A DNA stretch of 64,000 nucleotides from Okeanomitos corallinicola TIOX110 (GTDB lineage Bacteria > Cyanobacteriota > Cyanobacteriia > Cyanobacteriales > Nostocaceae), in contig NZ_CP150886.1 in assembly GCF_038050375.1 (NCBI RefSeq), positions 62,001-126,000 on the forward strand. Reading direction: 5' to 3'. Positions within the stretch are counted from its first letter, which is position 1. Each line of letters starts with the position of its first letter. Below the pieces are notes generated by a model, which did no database searches, was not told where the DNA came from, and was given only the letters and a program-made list of their open reading frames with translations. Of this stretch, positions 63,475 through 64,000 are shown one piece after another. The position numbers were made by a program, and so were the translations under genes.

Positions 63475-63492
63475 ACAAAGTGAAACCCAACA
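63461..63492 (+). repeat. GTTGGGTT repeat at the NRPS stop codon
   Basis: GTAGGTTGGGTT and AAACCCAACA flank a short centre, a very common dispersed element in Nostocales. It codes for the last NRPS residues (S-R-L-G) and the stop. Confidence 0.75.
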
Positions 63493-63525
63493 TCCAAAAA
63501 TCTTGATTGAAAAAGTTGGGTTTCA
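63482..63525 (+). terminator. Inverted repeat after NRPS, possible terminator
   Basis: TGAAACCCAAC and GTTGGGTTTCA are exact 11-bp inverted repeats with a 23-base loop, 8 bases after the NRPS stop. The first arm could alternatively pair with the GTTGGGTT inside the coding end. The following sequence is only mildly T-rich. Confidence 0.5.
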
Positions 63526-63550
63526 TCCTTACTTTAATAATCAAACTCTT

Positions 63551-63574
63551 GTGGGGTGGGCATCTTGCCCGCCC
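63551..63574. repeat. GGGCATCTTGCCC hairpin repeat
   Basis: GTGGGCATCTTGCCCGCCC forms a short GC-rich hairpin. It is a well-preserved member of a dispersed family whose degenerate relative lies near 16035-16055. Confidence 0.65.
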
Positions 63575-63700
63575 AAAGTATACCTCATTACACCGTACTG
63601 TATCAAATTACAGCAGTTTCCACGTAAATGAGGTACAAATTTACATCACAAAACCTTATACCAAAAGGATTTTCAAGCTGATAGCTGAAAGCTGCTGTAA

Positions 63701-64000
63701 TTAAAACCTATCCACCCCAGCAAATTGTTGATGTGATGAAACTTTAGCAGCTTCCCCACAGGTACGCGGTGTGGGAAAAATTTTCCCAGGGTTAGCTAAA
63801 CCTTGAGGATTAAAAACTGCCCTTACCCATTGCATAGTTTCCAAATCTGCATCACTAAACATATCTGGCATATAACATTTTTTATCTGCACCAATGCCAT
63901 GTTCACCGGAAATACTACCACCCACTTTTACACATAATTTGAGAATTTCACCCCCTGCTGCTTCCACCTTCTCCAACTCTCCAGGAATAGAATTATCAAA
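63701..64000 (-). CDS. GlcD-type FAD-linked oxidase, partial (C-terminus)
   Basis: The frame is open from the window edge to a stop at 63701 (99 residues). It shows the conserved C-terminal end of glycolate oxidase subunit GlcD/D-lactate dehydrogenase-type flavoproteins: GGSISGEHGIGADKKCYMPD with the catalytic-region His, then MQWVRAVFNPQGLANPGKIF. In cyanobacteria such an enzyme oxidises photorespiratory glycolate. About 380 residues lie outside the window. It converges on the NRPS gene and is not part of its pathway. Confidence 0.88.
   Translation of the reverse strand, partial: FDNSIPGELEKVEAAGGEILKLCVKVGGSISGEHGIGADKKCYMPDMFSDADLETMQWVRAVFNPQGLANPGKIFPTPRTCGEAAKVSSHQQFAGVDRF

Noticed and set aside
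27926-62980. Many antisense open frames of 60-130 codons within the NRPS gene
   Set aside because: They mirror the repeated module structure of the plus-strand gene, recur at equivalent places in duplicated modules, are Leu-rich low-complexity shadows and lack Shine-Dalgarno sequences.
26449-63474. NRPS considered as a nostocyclopeptide, microcystin, hassallidin or puwainaphycin synthetase
   Set aside because: Individual codes are shared with these pathways, but module number, order, E-domain positions and absence of methylation or polyketide domains do not fit their products.
63507-63704. 65-codon open frame after the NRPS
   Set aside because: It lies across two dispersed repeats (GTTGGGTTTC and GGGCATCTTGCCC types) and overlaps the glcD end. 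It is not protein-like.

Overview
The window is chromosomal DNA of a filamentous, probably heterocystous cyanobacterium (order Nostocales). The evidence is the divergent photosystem II genes psbH/psbN, a Mo-nitrogenase C-terminal-domain protein, many HIP1 octamers (GCGATCGC), an AT-rich base composition, and the heptamer and decamer repeats typical of this group. I cannot name the species.

Layout. 1-864: end of a small secreted protein gene and a glutathione S-transferase-like gene (minus). 1177-5495: a small lipoprotein, a bitopic membrane protein next to the division transpeptidase FtsI (an FtsL-like arrangement), and a glutamate-cysteine-ligase-like enzyme. 5665-8350: a TerB/Mo-nitro_C protein, a four-helix-bundle (S23/IVP) gene between heptamer repeats, the GTPase Obg, and a probable restriction-gene remnant. 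8429-12392: a compact minus-strand Mrp-type Na+/H+ antiporter operon (C-D-E-F-G-A(C-term)-B) without a long MrpA. 12576-15995: an ATPase, a small membrane protein, a PfkB sugar kinase, a DUF29-like remnant and RsmI. 16486-18633: rpsU, then pth-tatA and psbH on minus with psbN divergent. 18634-19725: a repeat-rich island with a MITE inserted in a Uma2-family remnant. 19726-25619: a GH38 alpha-mannosidase carrying a repeat-derived peptide insertion, an unrecognised 462-aa protein and a DUF6765-like protein.

26449-63474 is one open reading frame of 12,341 codons (about 1.4 MDa). It encodes a ten-module non-ribosomal peptide synthetase: TubC-type docking region, then C-A-PCP x4, C-A-PCP-E x2, C-A-PCP, C-A-PCP-E, C-A-PCP x2 and TE. 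Reading the specificity residues by eye gives X, Thr, Pro-like, X, Phe(E), Leu(E), Ile, Ile(E), Leu, Gly, where both X modules share the code DLKNFGSDVK. This matches residues 2-11 of the cyclic lipopeptide laxaphycin A (beta-aminooctanoate, Hse, Dhb, Hyp, Hse, D-Phe, D-Leu, Ile, D-allo-Ile, Leu, Gly), including the positions of the D-residues. The machinery that would make and load the beta-amino fatty acid is not in the window, and the next gene downstream is an unrelated glcD-like gene. The giant gene has grown by internal duplication: an apparently identical 3.3-kb pair, a nearly identical 1.15-kb pair and a 1.27-kb pair. It also carries a small genomic repeat inserted in-frame in two adenylation domains.

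A recurring theme is that intergenic repeat families overlap gene ends and supply stop codons or last codons (5665-6324, 6379-6759, 19726-22860, 26449-63474). They have also entered coding sequence in-frame (alpha-mannosidase, NRPS modules 1 and 4).
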